Shown here in pieces: positions 27,923-39,700 of a stretch of DNA of 64,000 bases. Every line of letters starts with the position of its first letter. Position 1 is the stretch's first letter. Source of the stretch: Fischerella sp. JS2 (GTDB taxonomy: Bacteria; Cyanobacteriota; Cyanobacteriia; Cyanobacteriales; Nostocaceae); the NCBI RefSeq assembly GCF_032393985.1, contig NZ_CP135918.1, positions 2,232,001 through 2,296,000 on the forward strand. The letters run 5' to 3'. The notes under the pieces were generated by a model. That model ran no database searches. It saw nothing but the letters and a program-made list of their open reading frames with translations, and was not told where the DNA came from. A program made the position numbers and the translations under genes.

Positions 27923-29008
27923 ATGGAATTCAGCTTACTATATTTTTCTGGTGATGGGTCAACAACCCAAGTAGATAAATATCATCTCTTACTTGAAACA
28001 GCCAAGTTTGCTGATCAACATAATTTTGCAGCAATCTGGACTCCTGAGCGGCATTTTCACCCCTTTGGAGGACTCTATCCTAATCCATCGGTAATTAGTG
28101 CTGCGTTGGCAATGGTAACTGAAAAAATTCAGCTACGATCTGGTAGTATTGTCATGCCGTTACAACATCCCGTCCGAGTTGCTGAAGAGTGGGGTGTAGT
28201 TGATAATCTTTCTAAGGGTAGAGTCAGTCTTTCTTTTGCACCGGGTTGGCACGCTGATGATTTTTTATTAGTTCCAGAAAATTATGCAGCTCGTAAAGAA
28301 ATAATGTGGCGGGGTATTGAGACAGTCCAAAAACTTTGGCAAGGTGAATCAATTGGATTTAAAGGAGGGACTGGAAATGTTGTCAATATCAAAACGTTCC
28401 CGCGTCCCATACAATCAAAATTACCGATTTGGATTACTTGTCAAGCAGATAATACATTTATTGGTGCTGGAAAAATTGGGGCTAATGTTTTAACTTCTTT
28501 GCTATATGCCACTCCAGAGGATTTAGGACAACAAATATCTCTTTACCGTGATTCTTTGATGCAACACGGTCATGATCCCAAGAGTGGAAAAGTAGCGCTG
28601 ATGATGCATACTTTTATTGGGGAAGATACTCAATCAGTAAAGCAGAAAGTCAAGGAGCCTTTTTGCAATTATTTAAAAACTCATTTTGGACTAGTTGAAA
28701 ACTTAGCCAAAACAATTAATTTTCAGGTAGATATAAAATCTTTTACGGAAGAAGATCGTAATAGCCTTTTATCATTTGCTTTTGAACGCTATTTTCAAGG
28801 ACGAGTCATGATAGGAACGATCGCAACCTGTCGTGAAACTATTGAATATATGCATTCAATTGGTGTTGATGAAATTGCGTGTTTGATTGATTTTGGCTTG
28901 GATTTTGATTCTGTGATGACAAGCTTATATAAGTTGCAAAAAATAACAGAAGAGTATCAAGTGAAAAAGACTGTGGGACATTACTCAGCACTCAGCTTTT
29001 TTGGGTGA
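27923..29008 (+). CDS. Luciferase-like flavin monooxygenase, LLM 1
   Basis: A 361-residue free-standing monooxygenase of the luciferase-like superfamily, in the group called MupA/Atu3671 or natural-product luciferase-like monooxygenases. Diagnostic stretches are LLYFSGDGST at the N-terminus, WTPERHFHPFGGLYPNP (about 38-54) and VDNLSKGRVSLSFAPGWH (about 93-110). Such enzymes use reduced FMN, supplied by a separate reductase, and O2 to oxidise carrier-bound intermediates; in many clusters the domain is fused within a megasynthase. Here it is discrete, only 6 bp before the next NRPS gene, so it is co-translated with that module. Site and type of oxidation cannot be told. Confidence 0.87.
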   Translation: MEFSLLYFSGDGSTTQVDKYHLLLETAKFADQHNFAAIWTPERHFHPFGGLYPNPSVISAALAMVTEKIQLRSGSIVMPLQHPVRVAEEWGVVDNLSKGRVSLSFAPGWHADDFLLVPENYAARKEIMWRGIETVQKLWQGESIGFKGGTGNVVNIKTFPRPIQSKLPIWITCQADNTFIGAGKIGANVLTSLLYATPEDLGQQISLYRDSLMQHGHDPKSGKVALMMHTFIGEDTQSVKQKVKEPFCNYLKTHFGLVENLAKTINFQVDIKSFTEEDRNSLLSFAFERYFQGRVMIGTIATCRETIEYMHSIGVDEIACLIDFGLDFDSVMTSLYKLQKITEEYQVKKTVGHYSALSFFG

Positions 29009-29014
29009 TTCATT

Positions 29015-31786
29015 ATGAATGATTTTGCAAAAAGAATTGCGGCACTTTCTCCAGAACAAAGAACGCTGTTTGAACTGCGTCTAAAACAGAAAGAATTAAA
29101 TTTAAAAAATATCACATCGACATCAATCCCTAAGAGAAAAGCTTCTGATGTCTTATCCTTATCTTTAATTCAGGAAAGGTTGTGGTTTCTTTACCAATTA
29201 CAACCAGATATTCCCTTATATAATGAATCTAATCTGTTTCGGATTACAGGTAATCTTAAAAGTATTGTTTTAGAGCAAAGTCTTAACGAAATCATTAAAC
29301 GGCATGAAATACTGCGCACCACTTTTCAAACTGTAGATGCTCAACTAATTCAAGTTATTGCCCCGGCACTAACAGTCACACTACCAATCATAGACCTGCA
29401 AGAGCGTTCAGAGACTGAACAAGCAGAATTAATCAAACAAATAGTCACTGAAAAATCAACTCAACCCTTCGATCTTAGTCAAGGCCCTTTATTACGAGGT
29501 ACGCTCATTCGGCTAAAAGAGCAAGAACATTTAATGCTCCTAACCATGCACCATATCATCTCTGATGGTTGGTCGTGGCGAGTCTTTTATCGAGAATTAG
29601 GAACACTTTACCAATCCTTTTGTGATGGCACTGCCCCAGCTTTGCCAGAATTGCCTATCCAGTATGCAGATTTCGCTCTTTGGCAGCGGCAATCTTTGGA
29701 TGACCAAACGTACAAGCCTCAATTAATTTATTGGCAGCAAAAACTAGAAAACTTACCTCCAGTTCTTGCCTTACCAACAGACAATCCACGTCCCGCCGTT
29801 CAAAGCTTGCGAGGTGCGCGCCAAACTCTCATCCTTCCTCAATCACTGACAGAGGCACTGAAGTCCTTAAGTCAAAAGGAAGGCGTGACTTTGTTCATGG
29901 TGTTACTTGCGGCATTTAAGACTTTGCTCTATCGCTACACAGGACAAACAGACCTGGTAGTTGGTACTCCCATTGCCAATCGCAACCAAATTGAAACCGA
30001 AAATTTACTAGGTTGTTTTATTAACACTTTGGTTTTGCGAACTAATCTTTCTAACAACCCTAGTTTTCGAGAACTATTAGCACGGGTACGGGAAACCACC
30101 TTGGCAGCTTATGCCCATCAAGACTTACCGTTTGAGCAACTGGTGAAGGAACTGCAACCAGAACGGACATTGAGTCATAACCCTCTGTTCCAGACGATGT
30201 TCGTTTTCCAGGATGCGCCACTGCAAGCCCTAGAATTGCCTGGTTTGAAATTGACTCCCTCTATTGTAGACAGTGGATTTGCTGAGTTTGACTTGACTTT
30301 GTTCTTAGAAGATACAAAGCTGGGACTAATGGGAGCCTTAGAGTACAACACCGACTTGTTTGGGGCAGACACCATTAACCGCATGATTGGGCATTGGCAA
30401 ACTTTGCTGGCAGGGATTGTTTCTCACCCCGATGAGAATATCTCAAAATTACCTTTACTGACTAAGTTTGAGGAAAATCAGCTACTTGTAGATTGGAATC
30501 AAACAACAACAGACTATGCCAAAGACCAGTGCATTCATCAACTGTTTGAAGCCCAGGTGGAAAGAACACCAAATGCAGTGGCGGTGGTGTTTGCAGATCA
30601 GCAGTTGACTTACCGAGAACTCAACGAGAAAGCCAACCAACTGGCCCATTATTTGCAAAAGTTGGGAGTGCAACCAGAAGTGCCAGTGGGGATTTGTGTT
30701 GAGCGTTCCTTAGAGATGGCGATCGCAATCTTAGCCATCTTAAAAGCCGGTGGCGCTTATGTGCCCATAGACCCAAACTATCCCCAGGAACGTGTAGCCT
30801 ACATCTTGGCGAATTCCCAAGCGCTTGTACTTCTAACTCAGGAAAAATTAATCAAAGAACTGCCTGAGCATCAAGCATGTGTTGTCTGTTTGGATACAGA
30901 CTGGCAAGCCATCTCGCAGGAGAGCCAGAGCAATCCCTTTAGTAATACTGGATGCGAAAATTTAGCTTATGTGATTTACACTTCTGGTTCTACAGGCACA
31001 CCCAAAAGTGTATTAATTACACATAAATCTTTAGTTAATTTTACTGAAGCTGCTGTTATTGAATATGGACTGACAGAGTGCGATCGTGTGCTTCAGTTTG
31101 CCTCGATTAGTTTTGATGCAGCAGCAGAAGAAATTTATCCCTGCCTGACGTGTGGTGGAACTTTGGTTCTACGTACTGATGAAATGCTCAGTGATGGGCA
31201 GACATTTCTGCAAAAGTGCCAGGATTTAAAGCTGACGGTGTTAGATTTGCCGACTGCCTACTGGCAACAACTCATGTCTGACATCGCCACAGCAGATTTA
31301 CGGCTGCCTGACTCACTCCGGCTAGTAATTATTGGCGGAGAGCAAGCGCAGGGAAAACAAGTAGAAATTTGGCGAAATTGTCTAGGCGATCGCCAAGAAC
31401 TGATCAATACATACGGCCCCACAGAGGCAACTGTTGTCGCAACGACATACAAATTACCGTTAGCACCCACAGACAACCCGTCACTCAAGATACCGATTGG
31501 ACGCCCGATTCCCAATGCTCAAACCTATGTATTAGATAAATATTTGCAACCAGTTCCTGTTGGTGTTGTTGGTGAACTATACATTAGTGGTGTTGGTATT
31601 GCTAGGGGATACCTCAACCGTCCAGATTTGACCGCCGATAAATTCATTCCCCACCCCTTCAGCAATGGTTCAGGAACTCGATTGTACAAAACTGGGGATT
31701 TGGTACGCTATCGGCAAGACGGTAACATCGAATTCCTGGGGCGGATTGACAATCAAGTGAAAGTCGGGGATTCCGCATCGAGTTAG
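29015..31786 (+). CDS. NRPS C-A, 5' part of a frameshifted C-A-PCP-E gene
   Basis: The open part encodes 923 residues: a docking-like N-terminus, C domain (about 45-480, HHIISDGWS near 180) and A domain (about 510-915, YTSGSTGTPKS near 655). A one-base deletion in the A8 motif (31763-31765; KVGDSASS where the family has KIRGFRIELGE) ends the frame. The following sequence (31765-33786) continues the same protein one frame over. My pocket read is D-A-E-L-I-G-T-V-V; it recalls the DAE-type codes known for lysine-like residues but is not a firm match, so the substrate is left open. The epimerase downstream predicts the D-isomer. The ATG at 29015 follows LLM 1 by 6 bp. Confidence 0.82.
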   Translation: MNDFAKRIAALSPEQRTLFELRLKQKELNLKNITSTSIPKRKASDVLSLSLIQERLWFLYQLQPDIPLYNESNLFRITGNLKSIVLEQSLNEIIKRHEILRTTFQTVDAQLIQVIAPALTVTLPIIDLQERSETEQAELIKQIVTEKSTQPFDLSQGPLLRGTLIRLKEQEHLMLLTMHHIISDGWSWRVFYRELGTLYQSFCDGTAPALPELPIQYADFALWQRQSLDDQTYKPQLIYWQQKLENLPPVLALPTDNPRPAVQSLRGARQTLILPQSLTEALKSLSQKEGVTLFMVLLAAFKTLLYRYTGQTDLVVGTPIANRNQIETENLLGCFINTLVLRTNLSNNPSFRELLARVRETTLAAYAHQDLPFEQLVKELQPERTLSHNPLFQTMFVFQDAPLQALELPGLKLTPSIVDSGFAEFDLTLFLEDTKLGLMGALEYNTDLFGADTINRMIGHWQTLLAGIVSHPDENISKLPLLTKFEENQLLVDWNQTTTDYAKDQCIHQLFEAQVERTPNAVAVVFADQQLTYRELNEKANQLAHYLQKLGVQPEVPVGICVERSLEMAIAILAILKAGGAYVPIDPNYPQERVAYILANSQALVLLTQEKLIKELPEHQACVVCLDTDWQAISQESQSNPFSNTGCENLAYVIYTSGSTGTPKSVLITHKSLVNFTEAAVIEYGLTECDRVLQFASISFDAAAEEIYPCLTCGGTLVLRTDEMLSDGQTFLQKCQDLKLTVLDLPTAYWQQLMSDIATADLRLPDSLRLVIIGGEQAQGKQVEIWRNCLGDRQELINTYGPTEATVVATTYKLPLAPTDNPSLKIPIGRPIPNAQTYVLDKYLQPVPVGVVGELYISGVGIARGYLNRPDLTADKFIPHPFSNGSGTRLYKTGDLVRYRQDGNIEFLGRIDNQVKVGDSASS

Positions 31787-33786
31787 GAGAAATTGAGTCG
31801 GTGCTGAGTCAACATCCGGCCGTGCGAGAAGTGGTGGTTTTAGCACGAGAAGAAAAAGCGGGAAATAAACGCTTAGTAGCTTATATAGTTCCCAAGCAAG
31901 AAGCACAAGATTTAGATAATAGTAATATTCATCACTCAGCACTCAGCCATGACCTGCGTTACTTTGTGAAAGAAAAGTTACCAGAATACATGATTCCTGC
32001 TGCCTTCGTATTCCTGGAAGTCATGCCTTTAACCCCCAACGGTAAGGTAAATCTGCAAGCACTACCAGCACCAGAACAGCAAACTCCAGAAATAGACTCA
32101 GCTTTCATTGCTCCTGAAACCACAGTCGAAAAACAGTTAGCTGCGATTTGGGCGCAGGTACTAGGTAGGGAAAAGGTAGGTATCAACGACAACTTTTTTG
32201 AATTAGGTGGAGACTCCATCCTCAGTCTTCAGGTCGTTTCTAAAGCTCGAGAAGCCGGACTACAATTAACACCAAAGCAGATTTTTCAATACCAGACGAT
32301 CGCGGAATTAGTAGCAGTAGTCAGTACAACTGAGACCATCATTGCCGCCGAACAAGGAATTGTCACCGGAACAGTACCTTTGACGCCAATTCAGCACTGG
32401 TTCTTTGGCCAAAATCTCCTTTTTCCTCACCACTATAATCAAGCAGTTCTGCTCGCACCTAAGCAACCACTGGATATTACTTGCTTAGAGAAAGCAGTGC
32501 AAGCATTACTCCAGCACCACGATGCACTTCGCTTGCGTTTTGTCAAGGGGGAATCTGGTTGGCAGCAGGTGAATGCTGATGTTGATGGCGTAGTTCCGTT
32601 GGTACAGCGAGATTTTTCGTCTCTGCCGGAAACTCAACAAAAACAAGCAATTGCAGACGCTGCCAACGAATTCCAAGCCAGCCTCAATTTATCTCAGGGG
32701 CCATTGCTTCGGGTCGCCTTATTTCACCTCGGCTGCAATCAACAGCGCCTACTGATTGTGATCCATCACTTAGCGGTTGATGGGGTATCGTGGCGTATCC
32801 TATTGGAAGATTTGCAGAGGAGTTATGAGCAAATCTGTTGTAGGCAAAGGATTCAGCTGGCTTCTAAAACGACTTCCTTTAGACAGTGGGCTGAACAACT
32901 ACAAGCCTATGCCCAAGCAGACGCATTCAAGCAAGAACTCAATTACTGGCAACAAGAACTGCAACAACCCATTGCTTCCCTAACCGTGGACTTTCCAGGG
33001 GGAGAGAATACAATGGCTAAAGCTCAAATTGTCTCTGTAGCTTTGAGTCAAGAAGAAACTCAAGCTTTCTTACAAGAGGTTCCCCAAGCCTACAACACTC
33101 AAATCAATGATGTGTTACTGACAGCTTTGGCACAGACCTTTGCCCGATGGCAGGGGATAGATTGTTTGTTGGTAGATTTAGAAGCCCATGGCCGGGAAGC
33201 GTTTTCAGAATCGATAGATTTATCCCGGACTGTGGGTTGGTTTACTTCCGTTTTTCCGGTACTGTTGAAAGTAAGTCCAGATAGTCATCCTGGGGAAGCT
33301 TTAAAAGCAGTTAAAGAACAACTGCGGCGCATTCCCAATCAGGGCATGGGCTATGGGATATGGCACTACCTCAGAGGTGATGAAGCCGCCCAAGTACTGC
33401 AAGCATTACCTCAAGCTGAGGTGGCTTTCAACTATCTGGGTCAGTTTGACCAGAGTTTGTCCTCATCCTCTCTATTTCAGTTCGCACCAGAATCAAGTGG
33501 TCGCGTCTACAGTCCACAGGAAACCCTGCCATACCTTTTAGAAATTAATGGACTGGTGAGTGCAGGTCAATTGCGCTTGGAATGGAGTTTTAGTCAAGAG
33601 ATATATCAAAGTGCAACAGTGGAAAAATTGGCTGTTGGTTATATAGATGCATTGCGATCGCTAATTACTCACTGTCAATCTCCCGATGCAGGTGGCTTTA
33701 CTCCTTCCGATTGTGCTGAATTTCAGCAAAGTCAATGGAATCAAGCCGATCTGGATGCAATTACCGCAGTCATTAGAGGAATGTGA
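31765..33786 (+). CDS. NRPS A(end)-PCP-E, 3' part of the frameshifted gene
   Basis: This frame resumes exactly where the upstream one fails (RGFRIELGEIESVLSQHPAV), with no start codon of its own before a GTG at 31801. It encodes the end of the adenylation domain (LTPNGKVN), a PCP with ELGGDSILSL (the GGDS form typical before epimerases) and an epimerization domain (about 32,380-33,650) with HHLAVDGVSWRIL, EAHGRE, RTVGWFTS and FNYLGQFD. The E domain should convert the bound residue to its D-form. The C-terminal tail may be a docking helix. The stop (TGA, 33784-33786) is one base before the next start, so the next gene is translationally coupled. Confidence 0.85.
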   Translation, partial: RGFRIELGEIESVLSQHPAVREVVVLAREEKAGNKRLVAYIVPKQEAQDLDNSNIHHSALSHDLRYFVKEKLPEYMIPAAFVFLEVMPLTPNGKVNLQALPAPEQQTPEIDSAFIAPETTVEKQLAAIWAQVLGREKVGINDNFFELGGDSILSLQVVSKAREAGLQLTPKQIFQYQTIAELVAVVSTTETIIAAEQGIVTGTVPLTPIQHWFFGQNLLFPHHYNQAVLLAPKQPLDITCLEKAVQALLQHHDALRLRFVKGESGWQQVNADVDGVVPLVQRDFSSLPETQQKQAIADAANEFQASLNLSQGPLLRVALFHLGCNQQRLLIVIHHLAVDGVSWRILLEDLQRSYEQICCRQRIQLASKTTSFRQWAEQLQAYAQADAFKQELNYWQQELQQPIASLTVDFPGGENTMAKAQIVSVALSQEETQAFLQEVPQAYNTQINDVLLTALAQTFARWQGIDCLLVDLEAHGREAFSESIDLSRTVGWFTSVFPVLLKVSPDSHPGEALKAVKEQLRRIPNQGMGYGIWHYLRGDEAAQVLQALPQAEVAFNYLGQFDQSLSSSSLFQFAPESSGRVYSPQETLPYLLEINGLVSAGQLRLEWSFSQEIYQSATVEKLAVGYIDALRSLITHCQSPDAGGFTPSDCAEFQQSQWNQADLDAITAVIRGM

Positions 33787-33787
33787 T

Positions 33788-36700
33788 ATGGGCATGAAAA
33801 ATATTGCAGATTTTTATCCCCTCTCGCCCATGCAACAGGGCATCCTCTTCCACTGTCTAGCAGATCCCAAATCAGGAGTATATTTTGACCAATTTAGCTG
33901 CACCATAGAAGGCAATCTCAAGATTGCAGCCTTCAATCGTGCTTGGCAGCAGGTCGTAAATCGACACCCAATTTTGCGCACCTGTTTCCTGTGGGAAGGC
34001 TTAAAAGAACCTGTGCAAGTCGTGCATCGTCAAGTAACACTACCTTTTGTGCATCACGACTGGCGGCATGTGTCTTCAGTTGCACAGCAGGGACAAATTG
34101 AGGCTTTTTTGTCAAGCGATCGCTGCCAAGGCTTTAATCTGACAATTGCACCTCTGATGCGTTTGGTGCTGATTCAACATACCGACCATTCTTATCATTT
34201 TATTTGGAGCAGCCATCACCTGCTGTTAGATGGTTGGTCTGTTCCTTTAATTTTCCAAGAAGTTCTGGCCTTTTACAAAACTTTCAGTCAAGGTCAAACT
34301 CTCTCCCTCCCATCTCCACGTCCTTACCGGGATTACATCGTCTGGTTACAGCAGCAAAATCTTTTCGAGGCTGAAACATTTTGGCGACAGACCCTCAAAG
34401 GTTTTACTGCTCCTACAAAGATATGGGAAAACCAAAATAATCAGCAAACATCTACTGGTAACCACAAAGAACAACAACTGCGGCTACCAGCATCAACAAC
34501 AGCCGCCCTCCAATCACTAGCACAACAACACCAGCTAACACTTAACACTCTTGTGCAGGGAGCTTGGGCTTTACTCCTGAACCGCTATAGTGGGGAAGTA
34601 GACGTATTATTTGGGGTAACAGTCTCAGGTCGTCCGGCGGCGCTGCCCAAAGCCGAATCAATGGTGGGGTTATTTATCAACACACTGCCATTCCGAGTCA
34701 AAGTTGATCCCGAAGCTTTCCTCTTACCTTGGCTAAAGCAGGTTCAAGTTCAACAAGTTGAGACACGGCAGTACGAATATAGTCCACTCGTAGAAATTCA
34801 GGGTTGGAGTGAAATTAACAGAGGTCTGCCTCTGTTTGAGAGTATTCTCGTTTTTGAGAACTACCCCGTAGATATTTCCTTATCAGAACCAGGTTTAGAC
34901 CTAGCAATTAAGAATTTTCGTAGCATTGAACAGACTAACTATCCCCTAACGCTAAGTGTGATCCCGGGTAGAGAGCTGTTGCTTACCATTGCCTACAATG
35001 AAGGTGAGCGCTTTGCTGCTGCCACTATCGAGCGTATGCTAGGACATCTGGCAACTTTGCTCAATGCAATGATTGCCAATCCCCAACAGCGTCTGAAAGA
35101 AGTATCACTTTTAACAGCAGCTGAAAAACATCAGCTACTGGTGGAGTTGAATAACACTAAGAGTGACTATCCCCAAGACCTATGCATCCATCAGTTGTTT
35201 GAAGCCCAGGTGGAACGTACACCTGATGCTGTAGCCGTAGTTTTTGCAGACCAGCAATTAACTTATCGGGAACTCAACTGCCGTGCCAACCAACTGGCCC
35301 ATGAATTGCAAAAGTTGGGAGTGGGGCCAGAGGTATTAGTGGGGGTTTGTGTTGAGCGATCGCTCTTAATGGTAATTGCTATTCTGGCAATTCTCAAAGC
35401 AGGCGGGGCATATATCCCCCTAGATCCATCCTATCCACCACAAAGGTTAGCTTTGATGTTGGAAGATGCCCAGCCTTTGGTACTGCTGACCCAGGCACAG
35501 CTAGTTGCCGAACTCCCACCACACACAGCTAAAGTTATACTTATTGATACTAATTATTTCAGTAATATTCCTGTTAAATCACAACAAACTCAGAACAATC
35601 CCATCAGTGGGACTAAACCAGAAAACCTAGCCTACGTAATTTATACATCAGGTTCTACAGGTCGAGCAAAAGGTGTGGCAATTCAGCACAGCAGCCTCGT
35701 CAATGCTTATTTTGCTTGGGAAGAAACTTACCACCTACGCACAGATGTAACCTGTCACCTGCAAATGGCAAGTTTCTCCTTTGATGTTTTTTCTGGAGAT
35801 TTAATTCGTGCTGTTTGTTCGGGTGGCAAACTGGTTTTATGTCCCCGCGACCTACTACTGTCTCCCCAAGACCTATACAACCTGATGATCGAAGAAAAAG
35901 TTGACTGTGCCGAATTTGTACCAGCAGTTTTGCGAAACTTGATGCAGTACTTGGAGGAGAGTCAACAGCAACTTGACTTTATGCGGTTGCTGATTTGTGG
36001 TTCTGATGTTTGGTACACAAAAGAATATCAAAAATTTCAGAACTTTTGCGGTTCCCACACCCGCTTAATTAACTCTTTCGGTTTGACCGAAGCCACAATT
36101 GACAGTTCCTGGTTTGAAACCACAACTCAGGAGTTAGTTAATGATCAATTAGTATCAATAGGACACCCATTTGCTAACACCGAGTTGTATATTTTCGACT
36201 CTAACTTGCAGCCAGTACCGATTGGAGTTCCTGGAGAACTATACATCGGTGGTGCTAGCCTAGCTAGAGGTTATTTGCATCGTCCTGATTTGAATTGTGA
36301 AAAATTCATTCCCCATCCCTACAGCAACGAATCGGGAGTGCGTTTATACAAGACTGGAGACTTAGCTCGTTATTTGCCTAGTGGAGATATAGAGTACATA
36401 GGTCGCATTGATCACCAGGTAAAAATTCGGGGTTTCCGCATTGAACTGGGAGAAATTGAAGCAGTCATCAGCCAACACCCAGCCATATCTGCGAGTGTGG
36501 TTACTGTTCGGGAGGATGACACTGCAAATAAAACTTTAGTAGCATATATAACTCTCCACCCAGACCAGACACTGACAATTGCCGAACTGCGCCGCTTTTT
36601 GGAGGCAAAACTACCAAACTACATGCTGCCAACAGCTTTTGTCATCCTAGAAGCGCTACCTTTGACGCCCAATGGCAAGATAGACCGCCGGGCGCTACCA

Positions 36701-39700
36701 ACACCAGACCCTACACAACTAATATCTGAGTCTAATATAGTAGCTCCTTCCACACCAGTTGAAGAAATGCTCGCTGGAATCTGGGCAGAAGTGCTTGGCA
36801 TTAAAAAAGTAAGCATTCACGACAACTTCTTTGAGTTGGGGGGACATTCCCTGCTGGCTACTCGTGTTATTTCGCAACTGCGGCAAGTATTTAAAGTGGA
36901 ACTACCCTTGCGTTGCTTGTTTAACCAGCCAACAGTCGCGGGGCTAGCCAAGGAAATCGAAAAAGCTACCAAAGCAGACTTAGGATTAGAAATACCGCCT
37001 ATTAAGCCTATTTCCCGGACAGCAGATTTACCCCTGTCCTTTGCCCAACAACGACTCTGGTTCCTGGCTCAGTTAGAGCCAGATAGTCCTTTTTACAACA
37101 TTATCGACGCCGTACATTTACAGGGGCAGTTAAATCTAGCAGCCCTAGAGCAGAGTTTTCATGAAATTCTACGCCGTCACGAAACCCTGCGAACTAATTT
37201 TAAGACCATCGAAGGGCAACCTGTAGCATTTATTTCATCGGTAACATCGCAGCTATTAACAGTCATTGATCTGGCGGAATTGCCTGCTAATCAACGAGAA
37301 ACCAAAGTCAAACAACTAGCACTTGCAGAGGCGCAACAGCCCTTTAACCTGGAGACTGATACTCTGTTGCGAGTGAAATTACTGCGGCTTGGTGAACAGG
37401 AATATGTGATCCTGTTGACCATGCACCACATCGTTTCTGACGGTTGGTCAACAAGCGTACTAGTGCATGAATTAGCAACACTTTATAAAGCTTTTTCTAA
37501 TGGGCAACCTTCACCGTTACCTGAATTACCAATTCAGTACATAGACTTTGCCGCTTGGCAGAAGCAGTGGCTCACAGGAGAAGTACTCGAATCCCAGCTT
37601 GCTTACTGGCGTCAGCAGTTAGATGGTGCGCCAGCTGTTCTAGAGTTACCTACTGATCACCCACGACCTGCTGTTCAGTCTTTCCGAGGTGCTACCTATT
37701 CTTTCCGGCTATCTCCAGAGCAAACTGTTGCATTGAAAAATTTGAGTCAGCAAGAAGGAAGTACATTATTCATGACCTTGCTGGCAGCTTTCAAGACGCT
37801 GCTGTATCGCTACACCGGAAACAATGATATTGTGATTGGTTCTCCCATTGCCAATCGTAACCACAGGGAGATAGAAGGGTTAATTGGTTTTTTTGTCAAT
37901 ACCCTAGTGCTGCGAACCGATTTTTCTGGCAATCCTAGCTTTCGAGAGTTGCTACGTCGGCTGCGGGAAGTCGCTTTAGGAGCTTATGCCCACCAAGATG
38001 TGCCCTTTGAAAAATTAGTAGAAAAATTGCAGCCCCAGCGCAACTTAAGTCACACACCTCTATTTCAAGTGATGTTTGTGCTTCAGAATGCCCACAGTTT
38101 AGAGATAGAATTACCGGGTTTGACCTTGAGTACCCTAGAAAGTGATAGTGGCACTGCCAAGTTTGATTTGACACTGTACATGGCAGAAACAGCCTCCGGC
38201 ATGATTGGCAGTGTGGAGTATAACACTGACTTATTCGAGCCGCAAACTATACAACGGCTGGCAGAGTATTACCAGAGATTACTTTCTGGGATAGTTGCCA
38301 ATCCAGAACAACGGCTTGAGGATTTACCACTATTAAGCGAAGCTGAACAACAGCAGCTATTAGTCGAGTGGAATGATACTGAGGCTGAGTATCCTCAACA
38401 GTGTATCCATCAGTTATTTGCAGCCCAGGTGGAACGTACACCTGACGCTGTAGCAGTAGTTTTTCAAGACGAACAATTAACCTATACTCAATTAAATCAA
38501 AGAGCCAATCAACTAGCGCACTATTTGCAAAAGCTGGGAGTCAAACCAGAGGTACTGGTAGGAATTTGCTTGCCGCGTTCCGTAGAAATGTTGGTTGGAT
38601 TATTGGCAATTCTAAAAGCGGGTGGGGCTTATGTACCAATAGACCCAGCTTATCCGCAACAGCGCTTAGCTTTGATGTTGGAAGATGCCCAAGTGTCACT
38701 GCTACTGACTCAACAACATTTGCTGGAGAAACTTCCAGCACATCAGGCACGGGTGGTTTGTCTGGACAGCGATCGCAGTAGTATTGCTCAGGAGAGCCAA
38801 GACAACCCCGTCAATAGTTCTAGTGCCAACAGTCTGGCTTATGTCATCTATACTTCTGGCTCTACAGGTAAACCCAAGGGAGTTTTAGGTCTGCATCAAG
38901 GCGCTGTCAACCGTTTTGCTTGGATGTGGCAGAACTATCCTTTTAAATCGGGGGAGGTGTGTTGTCAAAAGACATCCTTAAATTTTGTGGATTCGATTTG
39001 GGAAATTTTTGGGCCCCTACTCCAAGGAGTGCGGATAGTAATTATACCAGATAGTGTTGTTAAGGCTCCGCAACAGTTCATAGAAACTCTGGCTAGCAAC
39101 AAGATTACACGACTGGTTGTTGTCCCCTCGTTGCTACGTGTACTCTTGGATACTCACACTCACTTACAGCAGCGGCTGCCTCAGTTGCAGCTTTGGGTAA
39201 CAAGTGGGGAAGCACTTTCTCATAACTTATTACAAAAGTTTCGCCAGACGCTGCCGGAAAGTACTCTTTTAAACCTTTACGGTTCGTCGGAAGTATCTGC
39301 TGACGTTACTTGCTACAGTATAAGTCCACAAGATGCAGTTCCGGCGCGGATTGTGATTGGTCGTCCCATAGCTAATACCCAAGTATATGTGCTGGATAGA
39401 AACCTCAAACCTGTGCCTATTGGTGTACCGGGTGAGGTCTATATCGGTGGAGTCGGATTGGCAAGGGGTTATTTCAACCGACCTGAGATGACGGTGGAGC
39501 GGTTTATACCAAATATTTTTTCGGCGTCGCATAAAATGGGGATGGAGAATGAACCGCCATACACGCGAAGCGGGTTCCCGAAGGGTAGACGCCAAGAAAG
39601 CCAAGAATTTTCTTTGGGTTTTCCTGAAGTAGGAACACGGCTATACAAAACTGGGGATTTAGCTCGTTATTTAGCTGATGGAAATCTAGAATTTCTTGGA

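Noticed and set aside
29015-33786. Two separate NRPS proteins, C-A and PCP-E
   Set aside because: The break falls inside the A8 motif of the adenylation domain and the second frame resumes with the missing residues, so it is one gene with a frameshift.
33686-33787. Earlier start for the Orn/beta-Ala NRPS
   Set aside because: It would overlap the end of the epimerase gene by about 100 bp; the ATG at 33788 gives the normal C-domain start and sits one base after the previous stop.
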